A DNA stretch of 64,000 nt, taken from positions 18,444,501 through 18,508,500 of the forward strand of contig OY821770.1 in NCBI GenBank assembly GCA_963682175.1. The letters run 5' to 3'. The translations under genes were made by a program, and so were the position numbers. The notes under the pieces were generated by a model. That model saw only the letters and a program-made list of their open reading frames with translations. It made no database searches and had not been told where the DNA came from. Shown piece by piece: positions 32,040 to 42,732 of this stretch (position 1 is the stretch's first letter; every line of letters begins with the position of its first letter). Origin of the DNA: Triglochin maritima (Eukaryota; Streptophyta; Magnoliopsida; Alismatales; Juncaginaceae).

Positions 32040-33972
32040 CGTTATACCTTCACACGATTTTTACAACAATCTTTCAACACTTTCATATAGTACTCGAAAG
32101 GATACATCCACCTTAAAAAAAATAGGTCAACACAATTTAACTTCTCTAACCAAATGAATAACCAGATGAATCATAATGTCGAAAAAAGTAGGTCAAAAAT
32201 AATCTCCAACCGACATAATGTGACCACGATTTCATTCTTCAACTGATCTAACTGCTTGGTATCAACCACTTTACTGCAATTCTTGTTGAAAAAGGAACAC
32301 AAATTTACTATGGCATGTCTAACATGTTGTGGTAATTTTGATCTTAGTACTACAGGTAACAACTGTTGCATTAAAGTGTAGCAATCATGAGACTTCAGCC
32401 CCACAAGTTTCAAATCCTTCATAACAGCAAGACTACTAATATTTGAAGAATAACCCTATGGAACCGTTACATCATGCAAACACTGATGGAAAATGCTTTT
32501 CTCCTTTCTAGATAATGTATAACAAGCTTGAGGTAAGTAGCTACGGTCTCCCTTCTCTCTGGTGCCAGCCTTGAACGTATACCAATGTCAATAAGATCAA
32601 GTCTAGCATTATATCCGATGACCAAGATAGACTGTCTTACAACCATTAACAAGTTGCAAGGAGTATGTATTCTCTTCGTAAATTGGACAAGCTTTATGAC
32701 ATTTGACAAAATATCCAGACAAATTACCGTAAGCTGGAAAGTCATTAATCATGCAATAAATCATTGCTTGCATTACAAATGACTGTTGACGACAAGCATC
32801 AAAAATTGGCTCTCCGTCTTTCCACAATCTCTTTAGGTCAACAATTAAGAGTCTTAAATACACATCTATGTCGTTTCCAGTTGCTTCGGACCAGAAATCA
32901 TTAAAGACAACATAATATATCTGTGTTTCATGCATACTCACGTTGGTAGATTGTAAATTACAAGCAGAACACGCCAAGAACTGTGAATGTTACTCAAACT
33001 ACCGAAAAGATTCATTCCGTCAGTACAAAGTCCAAGTCGTAGATTCCTGGATTCTTCACTAAACAAAGGGAAGTTGTAATCTACTTTTTCCCACTGAGGT
33101 GAATCTGCAAGATGACGTAGCAACATATGATTTGGTTTCTCACGATCAGCATACCATGTCAAGTTTTTGGAACCCTCCTTATGCACAAATAAACGTTTAG
33201 TCCTTGGTATTATTGGAAGATACCACAAAACTTTAGCATGAGGTCCTTTGACTTTCAAATCATCACCATCTACATTGCGTTTCGGTCCACTACGTTTCAT
33301 TTTGTATCGTGAAACATTACACATGAGATAGGAATGTAAGTTTTCAAACTCACCCCTAGACAATATACACTCATTCGGACATGCATGTATCTTCCTATAT
33401 TTCAATCCCATAGGACATAACACTTTCTTAGCATCATAAGTTCTATCTGGTAGTTCATTATCATCTGGAAGTATCTCTTTCAATAGCTTCAATAATTATG
33501 TGAAACTGACATCAATCCAACCATTTCCTACTTTTAAATTATACAACTTTAACAACGTTGACAATCTAGTAAATTTGGTGCAATCCATATACAACAACTT
33601 CTCATTGTCACTCAACAAACTACCAAGTAAATCGGGGTTGGACGAAAAAAATTCAGCTATATCCTGAACCATGTCCTCTAACTGATCTCCCACACTTACA
33701 TTGTCCTCGTCATTCTTGGAATCACTAAATGATTCATTTTTTCCGTCCCATATCCACCGCCTATAACTTGTGTTGAAACCTTTCTCAAACAAATGATCTT
33801 TGATTTTCCGAAAACTCAGCACTGACATATTATGACACTTACTATATGGAAAATACGCCATGTCTCTGTCATTCTTATTCTTTGATTGATTTTTGGCAAC
33901 CTCTAAGAACATATTCACTATGTTCTCATACTCATTACTCAATCGGTTTGAAAGAATCCAATCTCTATCCAT
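32040..33972 (-). pseudogene. CACTA-2 gene 1: TNP2-type transposase
   Basis: From ATG at 33972 (MDRDWILSNRLSNEYENIV) the transposase-associated domain runs to FEKGFNTSYRRWIWDGKNE, then the LYMDCTKFTRLSTLLKLYNLK block. A stop follows at 33496. The next frame (33492-32938) carries LPDRTYDAKKVLCPMGLKYRKIHACPNECIL and NLRLGLCTDGMNLFGSLS, containing the Asp-Gly of the TNP2 core. A frameshift leads to 32977-32609 with CMINDFPAYGNLSGYFVKCHKACPI. Further shifts lead to MKDLKLVGLKSHDCYTLMQQLL and a DUF4218-like end (32422-32171). The core is complete in content but broken by at least three frame changes. Confidence 0.85.
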
Positions 33973-36049
33973 TTAAATCTAAACATTCAGAAAAATGATA
34001 GTTATTATTGATGTCAAGAAATAAAATTTCAATTTAAAAGAAGGTGTTCATAGATGAGAAGATCCAGAGATATGAAGATGAGAAAAGATGACTCGGGAGA
34101 GAGATGAAGTCCTTAATCTAGCATGAGAATAAGGAAGGTTAGAAACCTAACTAAGCAAATCAAGGCAAAAGCAAGCCTAAAGTCCACCACTATAGGTCCT
34201 TAGCACTAGACAACGCCTAACTTTGAGGTCCCACCGACGACCACTAGTCTGTAAGAAATCAAGAACCTGGAGGTTCCTAAAATATCTACGAGGATAGATG
34301 GGCAATGACGTTCAGGCCATAATGGTCTTAAACGACGAGGACCACTAGTCTGTAGGAAATAAAGAACTCGGAGGTTCCTGAAATCTCAGGGAGACTAGAT
34401 GGGCAACGACGTTCAGGCCATAATGGTCTTAAATGGTTCCTCTCCTTAATGCATTTGGAAATCCTAGGGGCTAACATCTAAATTGATTTTATTAAGCCTT
34501 TTTATTACGTGGTTTTTGAGCCAAGGAAAGGGTGATGAAATCCCCCACCTCATCTCCTATAGGTGACTATCCCTAGGTGTTTTTCATACGTTAATCTAAT
34601 AAACAACATATCAAACAATCACTCACTCTCTTGCTTCAATGCAATCCTACTAACTTATGCGTGCTTCCTAATGAATGATGAGTGAAAGAGATTACGTACC
34701 TTATTCCAACAATCTACGACAGAAATCGTAAAAGAAAAAATAAATACGATGATTACATGCATGGAAAGTCCTATATGATGAATGACTTAGCAAAAATTGT
34801 CTAATCTTTTGTTATAGGTTATTAAATGTCAAGTTGTTTAAGGGTTGATGACTTACTAAACATAAATAAACATTTAACTAAACAAAATAACTTTTTTCAC
34901 TATAAATAAACATTTAACTAAACTAAACATAAATAAACATTTAACTAAACTAATTCATAAACTAAATTGAATTGTTTATGTTTATCAAGTTTATCAAGTT
35001 TTCAATTGTTTATGTCCTAAACACGTTGGTCTTTAGTAAACAAGTATTGAATATTGATGATGTGATCCTCATAAAAAATGTAGGCGCTTTGCTAAGAACC
35101 ACGTTTTTTCTAACATAAATATTCATCTTGTGAGGTAAGTTTTTTGTTGCATTACTACAAGTGTAAATCAACATATATGAATCTTAAAAATGTGGTCAAA
35201 ACCAGAATCAAATGTTTTGTGTCACTAATATATATGAGAATTAATACGACATCCATAAGTAAGAAAATGTATCACTCAAATTGCAAAGAACACAACTGAT
35301 ATACAAGGCAATTTTTAACTTATGAAGAAAGTAGAGATTTCCGTTCCATCAATATTCACTCTTAGAATGAAGGCATACATGAAAATTATACCGACGAGTT
35401 AAATGAGTCTACTCATTAAAAAATTTCCATCCATTCCCAACAATTTCCAAAGTACTTACTTCAAACTAATCATCCATTTTCCAACCACTCCCAACAATTT
35501 CCAAACTACTGCCAACTTCTAACACAACATGTAAGTTCAGCATAAGTCCAAGTAACAACTTCTAACACAACATGTAAGTTCAAAACAACAAACTCGAGTC
35601 GACTCAGTTAACTAAACAAACTTAAAATCGTGTTTAACTCGACTCGTCACCATCTACATTCTTATCGAACAAGCATTCTTAATTTTTAGCATACATTAAA
35701 AAAATAAACAAGCAGTTGCCGAGTGTATTTGGAGAACTACATTTAGTTCCTAACGAAGAATATAACAAGGCATGAGCATGTAGCCTAAGATCGTGATGAC
35801 GGTGCGGTCGTGGCTGTCGAGGTCGCAGTTGTCAAGGTTCCGGAGGTAGCTGCGGTGGAAGAGGAGAACGAGGGTCTTGGAGGAGGATGATCGAGGTTGC
35901 GAAGGTGGCGTAGGAGGTCGCGAATGGGGCTAGGGTTTGGTCAGAGATTGGTCGTAGAGGGGGCTAGGGTTTGGTCGGGGTGGAGGTTTTCTCGGGATAA
36001 AAGATAAAATGAAACATTTTTTCGTTAATATAAGACCAATAGACTTCAG
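33973..36049 (-). other. CACTA-2 5' region with tandem repeats and a GC-rich leader
   Basis: Holds a 101-base tandem duplication (34238-34440) and short repeats of AAATAAACATTTAACTAAAC (34860-34945). A duplicated CTTCTAACACAACATGTAAGTTCA stands at about 35516 and 35560. A G-rich stretch (35790-35995) read on the minus strand resembles a C-rich 5' untranslated exon with two copies of ACCAAACCCTAGCCCC. No protein is supported here. Confidence 0.55.
34238..34440. repeat. 101-base tandem duplication
   Basis: CCACTAGTCTGTA.GAAAT starts at 34241 and 34342. Both units contain GGAGGTTCCT and end with GACGTTCAGGCCATAATGG and TCTTAAA. The units differ at several bases. Confidence 0.8.
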
Positions 36050-36308
36050 TTATAGAGAACACACGGCGTCTATTGGGGAATAGACGTTGTCTATATGACC
36101 CACGCGACGTCTATACTCTGATGTCTATACGTTGGGTAATAAACGTCACCTAATACACGTCGGTTAAAATGGATATCACAACAACCGACGTCTAGATAGC
36201 CATATAGATGTCGGATATCAGAACATGCGACTTCTATACCTATAGACGTCACATGTTATGATATCTGATGTGTATTTGGCGATGACTATTCACTATTCTG
36301 CACTAGTG
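36050..36308. repeat. CACTA-2 right subterminal repeats and TIR
   Basis: Repeated GACGTCTAT, ACGTCGGTTA and AACCGACGTCTAGA words, ending in the TIR ...TGCACTAGTG. Confidence 0.75.
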
Positions 36309-36311
36309 TGG

Positions 36312-38125
36312 ATAAAATATATAGGAGGCATCACTAAAGTTAATATTTATCTGATGAATATAGTAACTAAATTTGATAGATCCGTAAAGAGGTAATGAAA
36401 AATATGTTGAACGTCATTTGAATGTTTTCGAAGAAACAATATGCCTACATAAACAATCATTGTGAATGTATTAGGTCTAGTTTTATATGCAATATATTTC
36501 ATGACGTTCTAGGAAATGGACTTCAGGTCCTAGTCCAACCTCTTTAGTTATACATAATTGAATCTTTGTTTACACAGAATAGACAATCTGTTATTGATGT
36601 GTTTTCCATGTGAACTTTATTTGTATAATATCTTTTGATATATTTGAATCATTGTAACGATTCTCTACTGGAGAATGTTTGAACTGCAGGTCGAAAAATA
36701 TTTGACTTTTCTCCAATCATTTATTTCAAAATTTATCATTCAATATTTCACGGGTGTTTAATCTCTTCAGGAGTTCCTTTCGTATTCTTCGAGATGATAT
36801 GCACATTCTCTTTGTTTGTCAATATGGTGATCTTTTCATATATCGCTTCTCTTCATTATAATGTGCCTTAGGCAATTTAGTCCTTCAGAAATCAGGACTA
36901 CAGGTCCAAATATATAATATATTTATTAAGCAAGTCTAGTTCTACATTGTTCGCCTTCTTTTATTCATTTCAAATACGAATGCTTTTGGCATTTCTTGAT
37001 CCATATTTTCTCTTGAATTACCATGTTATTAAGAAGACGAATTAGTTGTCGACGATAACTTCAATTCCATGTTTCTCTCTCGTATTAACATAGTTGATTG
37101 CAACTTTTATAATAATCAAATTCTCGTCGTTTCTCAAAATAGTAAGATTTGACCGTTATGTATTCCCAGAAATGTTACATTTGCCGCAGTTGTTTTTATT
37201 TTACCGGGTTAATATTCTTCGGGAATAACCTCTTCAGGAAGGGTGTAATAAGTGACTAACTTTTATTTTCATTTCTACAAATAATATACTTTATGGTCCA
37301 CACTTCTGGCGTTGGTTGAGCTCAAATATATTTTATCTGGTGCAGATCTCCAGTTTATGTTATGTGTTTAATGTCAAGTATACAAGACTTAGTCACTCCT
37401 TTGTGATCAATAAACACGTATGACAATTACTTGCTAGATATTGTAAGTTAATTATTTTATGAACTTCAAGTTCAACCATATATACTTGTACATATATTCT
37501 TTTATGAACTTCTGCTTCAATATAGGACATTTTCTTGACAATCTTTAAGTTTCTGGCTTTCTCCCCCAAATGCCAAAAAATGTGCCTCTATATATATATA
37601 ATTATTGGACTGGACAATAAGATACATTGCCCTTTAGAGGCTTCAAATATTTTAAAATTATCAGGAACATGAATCCTGCTGAAATGTCCAATTTAATTTG
37701 AGGTCATTACATTGTGGATGTGGTAACCAAAAAAATTATGAAAAAGAAATCGCAGATGGGAAACATTTCATTCAAATCGTACAAGTATATAAAATAGGGG
37801 AGTATTTATATACGATCTTGGTCTAATAAAAAAAATATTGGTAGATATTTTCCCAAAATGATCAGCAGAAGGACTATCATTTTATTGTGCAAATCAGCCA
37901 ACAAACATGACCTCAGTTTTCTTTCAACTAGTAAAGATCAATTAAGTTATCGAAAATACAGGATCACTGTCGATGCTCATAATGAATACAAATGATAACT
38001 TCATTTAGGAACATCTGGGCTGGTATCTCTAGTGAACTCGTTTGAGAGTCATTTAAATATCTTATTCTTCATATTTGCACAATTTATTTTTGTTGGTTTT
38101 TTGGCTAATAATCGCTAATCCATTT
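36312..38125 (-). other. Copia-3 interior, non-coding
   Basis: Lies between CACTA-2 and Copia-2 and belongs to Copia-3 by position. No reading frame over 60 codons and no recognisable domain on either strand. It is AT-rich with phrases such as TTCAGGTCCTAGTCC and CTTCAGGAGTTCC. The pol gene of Copia-3 has either decayed beyond recognition or was never present. Confidence 0.5.
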
Positions 38126-38409
38126 TGATGATTAATTAACATATCAATAAACACATGTAATTCTTTAATATCATCGCCTGCATATATTGTATCTCTAACA
38201 TTTAGAAGACAAGTGTGGATTAAGACAAGAAATCAAGATTGCAAGTAGATAGGTTTTATATTTCTTGTTCTTAGGATTATCATGTAACTTCAGCACTTGA
38301 ATCCTTGGTGTATTGCATTGCATGACCTTAGGAAACCTTCTAACACTTAATTCTATATCCAACTAACTTTGTTAGGACATCGACAAAACATAGAAATTCC
38401 CTTAGAATA

Positions 38410-39070
38410 GGATTTCTGGTTCAATCCGGTGGACCGGTAAGACATCTGGTTCGACCGGAACTCAACAGACTCAATTTTTTTCCCAAACGGTCGACCAGTC
38501 CTACCTGTAGTTCGACCGATTCTATAATGTATTTTCACAATCTAAATCGGTCGACCAAATATCTTCTCCCGTTGGACAATTTGAATATGTCAACCAATAT
38601 AACCCAGTTCGACCTATACATTCTTGATCACCTGTTATATCTTGACATGTGTCCTGGTTACAGTGAAAATTGGTCGACCGAAAGTCACGTTTTGTTCGAC
38701 CATTTGCTTTCCGCATTTGTTTTTAATATGACTATTATACTTGTTGTATTATACAACGGTCATATACACATAGTTTCACCTAACCCCTCATTTGTATTTG
38801 GCCACCAGTCGAACAATTCCCTAACGACGGTCGACCGGTTGAAGAACATATCAAACTCCCAAACTTCCTGTTTTCGGTTGATGCATATGTCGTTCGACCG
38901 ACTACAACCTACCCCTGCCAAATATCCCTTAACGGTTGACCGATTGTTTATCTAGTTCTACCATTCACTTAAGTTCTAGCGTTGGAGGATCAACCAGTAC
39001 GCACTTCAGCTCGGCTGTGTTCTTCTTTACATGAAATCGGTCGACCGTTTAGCCCAATCCCGTAGACCGA
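38410..39070. repeat. GGTCGACC-type palindrome cluster, Copia-2 LTR
   Basis: Fifteen or so sites, from perfect CGGTCGACCG (near 38828, 39038) to half-decayed GTTCGACCG or GGTTGACCG (38509, 38896, 38934). They lie 100-770 bases upstream of the TATA box. Long open frames in this stretch are by-products of the repeats. Confidence 0.8.
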
Positions 39071-39175
39071 TTATGTCCTGATTTGAGTTTTGAACTTCCT
39101 AGTTTTATGCTTTTCACTCAAATCACTACCACTTCAATCCAAATGTCTAGATTAAGTTTAGAGCTTATAAATAGA

Positions 39176-39182
39176 GCTTAGA
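39176..39182 (+). promoter_or_regulatory. LTR TATA box of Copia-2
   Basis: TATAAAT in AGCTTATAAATAGAGC. Confidence 0.6.
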
Positions 39183-39688
39183 ACACACTTCTCGGGTCAC
39201 CAATCCTTTCTCTAAGCTCACATACTCTTACTACTCTCAATTTGCTCTAAACTTCATTGTGTTCACATCTTTTCACTTGAATCAATGCATTGCTCCCATC
39301 ATTCATTCAAGCGCTCAAGATTAGGTTACTCAAGCTTTCATTCAAAGTGTTGTAATAGCTTCCGGAGTGAAGCTCATCTCGGTTGTGAGAAGTTAGTCCA
39401 AGCTAGGCGAGGGTGTTCGCAAAGCTTGAAGTGTAAAGGCTTGATCTTAGCCCGGAATGGAGATCACATTAGTAGAGGACGAGAAGTTGCTCGAGGAGGA
39501 GCAATTCGTAAGAGACGACTAGGATCCGGTGGTTGGATCCAAACCTCTATACGTCTGGTGTTGTGGTCTGCATATCTCTCTGTTACTTTTATTGTGCTAG
39601 CTTTAAAATTGCTTAAACTTTTTAATAGAACGAAATTAGTTTATTCACCCCCCCCTTAGACTATTATTAGGGCATTAGATCCTACACT

Positions 39689-39700
39689 TGGTATCAGAGT
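39689..39700 (+). other. Primer binding site of Copia-2
   Basis: TGGTATCAGAGT two bases after the LTR end. Initiator methionine tRNA type. Confidence 0.85.
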
Positions 39701-39738
39701 CTCGTAGATTGCATCTAAACAAATCAACATTTGTAGCA

Positions 39739-39985
39739 ATGACCCAACAACGCGAGAGATTCCACACTGGTAGACCTCCATTGTTTGATGGAACCAATTG
39801 TGCTTATTGGAAGAAACGCATCATAACTTTCATTCAATCTTATGATGTTAAGTTATGGGTGTTCCTCCAAATTCCATACATTCAAAACAAAAAGCTTGAA
39901 CTCGTGAATAATGATGAATTAGCCACGATGCAAATCAATGCATAACTCATGAACATTCTATTGTTTGGATTAATGATGATGAATT
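39739..39985 (+). pseudogene. Copia-2 gag, first part
   Basis: Starts ATGACCCAACAACG (MTQQRERFHTGRPPLFDG) and has the conserved YWKKRIITFIQSYDVKLW of SIRE-type gag. A stop at 39942-39944 precedes a frame that runs HEHSIVWINDDE up to the Gypsy insertion. Confidence 0.8.
39981..39985. repeat. Left TSD of the Gypsy element (GAATT, one base changed)
   Basis: Compare GCATT at 51539-51543. Using GCATT restores the gag frame across the insertion (INDDAFEV), so the left copy has probably mutated. Confidence 0.6.
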
Positions 39986-40502
39986 TGTACATGCTAAGTG
40001 CAACCGTGATTCCTGCGAAAGTGAGTTAGGATTTCCTTGCTTTCATACTTATATTTCTCATGTTTTGTTTTGCTCGAGACTAGCAAAATCTAGGTGTAGG
40101 GGTATTTGATGCATTGTATACATTGCATCATATGTCTTTCATTTAGATTATTTTTATATAAATAAATGCTATTAAGGTATTATTTTGAGCAATTGTGCAA
40201 AATTCAGGAGTTACAATGCAATTTACCAATATTCGAGCTAAAACGCGTGCAATGGACTCAAATAGATCACAAAGACCAATTAGCTAGAGATCCAAGCTCA
40301 AGTTGAAATCCAAGTGATTGCATAAAAAGCCAGGGACCTGATCGCAAATTAGAAGGACTAAAAAGTTATTTTGGAAGAGTATTCAAGAAGAAATCAAATT
40401 CGGATCTCCAAAGATATGCAATAATTGATTTAGACGCGTGGATGCCATCTAGAACATACCAAAAACACACCCGCAAAATCACAAATTGATCTGGACCATC
40501 CA

Positions 40503-40553
40503 TGCGGCGATTCCGCCGCATCTAGCGGTCAATGTGCGGCGGAAACGCCGCAC
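40503..40553. promoter_or_regulatory. Pair of perfect GC-rich hairpins upstream of the LTR TATA box
   Basis: TGCGGCG-ATTC-CGCCGCA (40503-40520) and GTGCGGCG-GAAA-CGCCGCAC (40534-40553) are both perfect inverted repeats. The second would form a GAAA (GNRA) tetraloop in RNA. The end of the pair is about 88 bases before the TATA box. The 3' LTR keeps both (50661-50678 and 50692-50711). Function unknown. Confidence 0.7.
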
Positions 40554-40640
40554 AGTTTGCAATCCGTGCCCCTTATTTTGGTCCAGTTGTGTCATAGCAC
40601 GTGTCCTTCCTTATGCATACTTAGGGTTCCTTGTATCGGC

Positions 40641-40647
40641 TATAAAT
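40641..40647 (+). promoter_or_regulatory. LTR TATA box of the Gypsy element
   Basis: TATAAAT in GGCTATAAATAGCC, also at 50799-50805 in the 3' LTR. Confidence 0.65.
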
Positions 40648-41384
40648 AGCCCCGAAATATTGTTGTAAAAAAACTTTGAACTTTTTTGTATTCTATTCTA
40701 TAGCAATAAAATTCTGCCCATTTATTTCTCCATTGTCTTTGTCTTTCGTAAGCTTAGTTTTAGATTAATATTTCATGTTCTTAATTCCAGTAGAGTAATT
40801 TAGTTGTTCTTTATTCTTCTCTTAGAATAATTTGTTGCAGGCTTAGAATAATTGCATTTGTTTTCGTAGATCGTAGTTTAGTATAATATTTCTTTTTTTT
40901 TTGTAGTCTCTCGATGATCTCCATGACCCCTTCTCCCCATCTTCTCCCCATGGGTTTCTAAAACCCTCCAAAGGGTGGGGGTAACAGATTTAGGGTTAGA
41001 GAAGAGAGATTGTTTTTATTTTAATTTCTTGTTAGTGTTTTGATCATATGAGTTTTGGTTAAATCAATTATCATATGATGCTTAATATCTCACTTGATTT
41101 ATAATAATTTTCGTGATTTCTAATCTAACTCGAAGATTCATAACTCCCACCCGCTGGACTCTCATCCATAGTTGTTTTTTTCTTAGTTTTTGTTTTTGTT
41201 GTTCTTGCTTTAGAAAAATTAAAAAATCCAAAAATCTCAAACCAACTCTATTTCTCTTTTTCTTTCCTTAATCAAAAAATCACAAAAATATAAGAATCTC
41301 TCCCACCTTGTGTTCGACCCGTACTTTCCGCGTCTTCATCGACGTCGTGCACTTGCGGTATAAATAAAAATCTCATCAAGTTTT

Positions 41385-41402
41385 TGGCGCCGTTGCCGGG
41401 GA
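41385..41402 (+). other. Primer binding site of the Gypsy element
   Basis: TGGCGCCGTTGCCGGGGA, complementary to the 3' end of plant tRNA-Asp. Characteristic of Athila-type elements. Confidence 0.9.
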
Positions 41403-42732
41403 GGGGACGAGAATTTCAAGTTTTTTTTGTGATTTCTTTTGTTTTGTTTGGATTTTGATTTTTCGCGATCTAACGTTTGCTCTGTGCTTTTCAGGAAGTA
41501 GTAGAGACAACGCAAAAATCCGGAGGTGATCCAAGGTGAACAGGCGGCAAAAATGTCGCTCCGGCAGTATAGTTTCCTGCGGAAACACCGTACGGGTTGG
41601 AAGTCTGGGCGTTAAATTTCTCTGGGGCTCGACTCAGTACTGGGTGGACTCGTAGAGAAACTGGAAAGTTTCGAGAGAGGGCGGCGAACCCGACTGAGCG
41701 TGCCTAGGTAACCTTTGTTGCCTTTTTCCTCGTAATTTCTATTTTCGAAGAAATTCCTTTTTGGTAGAATTGCATGTGTAGGGCAAACTTTTATAATTGG
41801 CACTAATTCAACTTGTGACCTAAACTTTTGCAAAATTAGAAAGGCCTTAGTGCATGCATCATTTAGAGATTTTCTCGCATTATGCATGCTAAATTTTGCA
41901 AATCAATTCATTGTTGAAGAGTGCTTGAGGCAAGGTACGTGCGCGGTTTTTATCGATTGCATTTAAGCATATAATTTAGTTTGCATACAACCTTGCAATT
42001 GTCCTCCACTAAAGACCAATGTTTGACTATCTTTGCTAGATTTAAGTTAAACTATCTTAAGGGCAACTCCGTAGGAAAAGATACGGTGGGAATTTCATCA
42101 CCCTTCCGTAGCCCACAAATAACAATCCCAAAGTGTCACCCAAGCCTTAAATTAAAATCAATTAGACATTGACCCCTAAGGATTCAGACTCAATTAAGGA
42201 GAAGATTGGTTTGACTTGCTATGACTTGAAGCTTATCGAATTTAATTTGGTGTCTAGAAAGTGTTTTTGTGTGGACGTAATTCTTCCAAGCGAAGTGGTT
42301 GTCTAATTGGCACCGACTCTGTAGGAAGCGCCCCCACTAGCTATACACTGCCTGGCCAATTTGGTTTGATTAGTGAGGGAGGTGAATCAAGCAAACCAAT
42401 TCGACTCAACCGGTTAGGAGTCGTCTAGATCTAAGCTACATTAGGTCTAGGATTGTTTGAACCGTGCTTGTTTAGGAAACTTCTGACCAACCCTCTCATC
42501 TATCTTCTAGAGTTAAGTTTCCCTTCTCATCTGAGTCTTCTTTCTCTTCTCACCTCAATTCTTTAGATTAGGATTCCTTTCTCATCTTCCCCCTTCTATT
42601 GTTTGAAAAAATTTTAAAAAAATTTACAAAAAATAAAAATCAATTGATTCTTGAATTTGAATTTGGAATTTAAATTTGGAATTTGAATTCAAAAATTAAT
42701 TAAACCGGTGCACTCAGATTTGGGTTCCGGAC
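41403..42732 (+). other. Gypsy untranslated leader
   Basis: A 1.3 kb leader before gag with no recognisable protein. Long leaders are usual in Athila-type elements. Confidence 0.6.

Larger units (their letters stand above)
28409..36308 (-). mobile_element. CACTA (En/Spm) DNA transposon 2, two degenerate genes on the minus strand
   Basis: The left end is AACTACTGCAAAAAAGG (first base mutated from C). The reverse complement of the right end is CACTAGTGCAGAATAG. The TSD is TGG. ACGTCGGAT / CCGACGTCTAT subterminal repeats occur at both ends (28430-28700 and 36050-36290). Gene 1 (TNP2 type) is at 33972-32040 and gene 2 (Transposase_24-like plus Ulp1-like) at 31924-29213, both reading leftward. 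The architecture matches CACTA-1, but the transposase core is kept here. Confidence 0.88.
38126..39686 (+). repeat. Copia-2 5' LTR
   Basis: TATA box at 39176-39182, palindrome cluster 38410-39070, and ends TG...CA just before the primer site. Its opening TTTTGATGATTNAATNAAC resembles that of the LTR at 63505. Confidence 0.8.
39986..41378 (+). repeat. Gypsy 5' LTR
   Basis: Starts TGTACATGC (the 3' copy starts TGTTGCACATGC) and ends AAAATCTCATCA. TATA box at 40641-40647 and hairpin pair at 40503-40553. Confidence 0.85.

Noticed and set aside
38527..38955. 142-codon plus-strand open frame
   Set aside because: Lies wholly in the palindrome-rich U3 of the Copia-2 LTR; no similarity to any protein family recognised.
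39285..39659. 124-codon plus-strand open frame
   Set aside because: In the R/U5 part of the Copia-2 LTR, before the primer site. LTRs do not code here.
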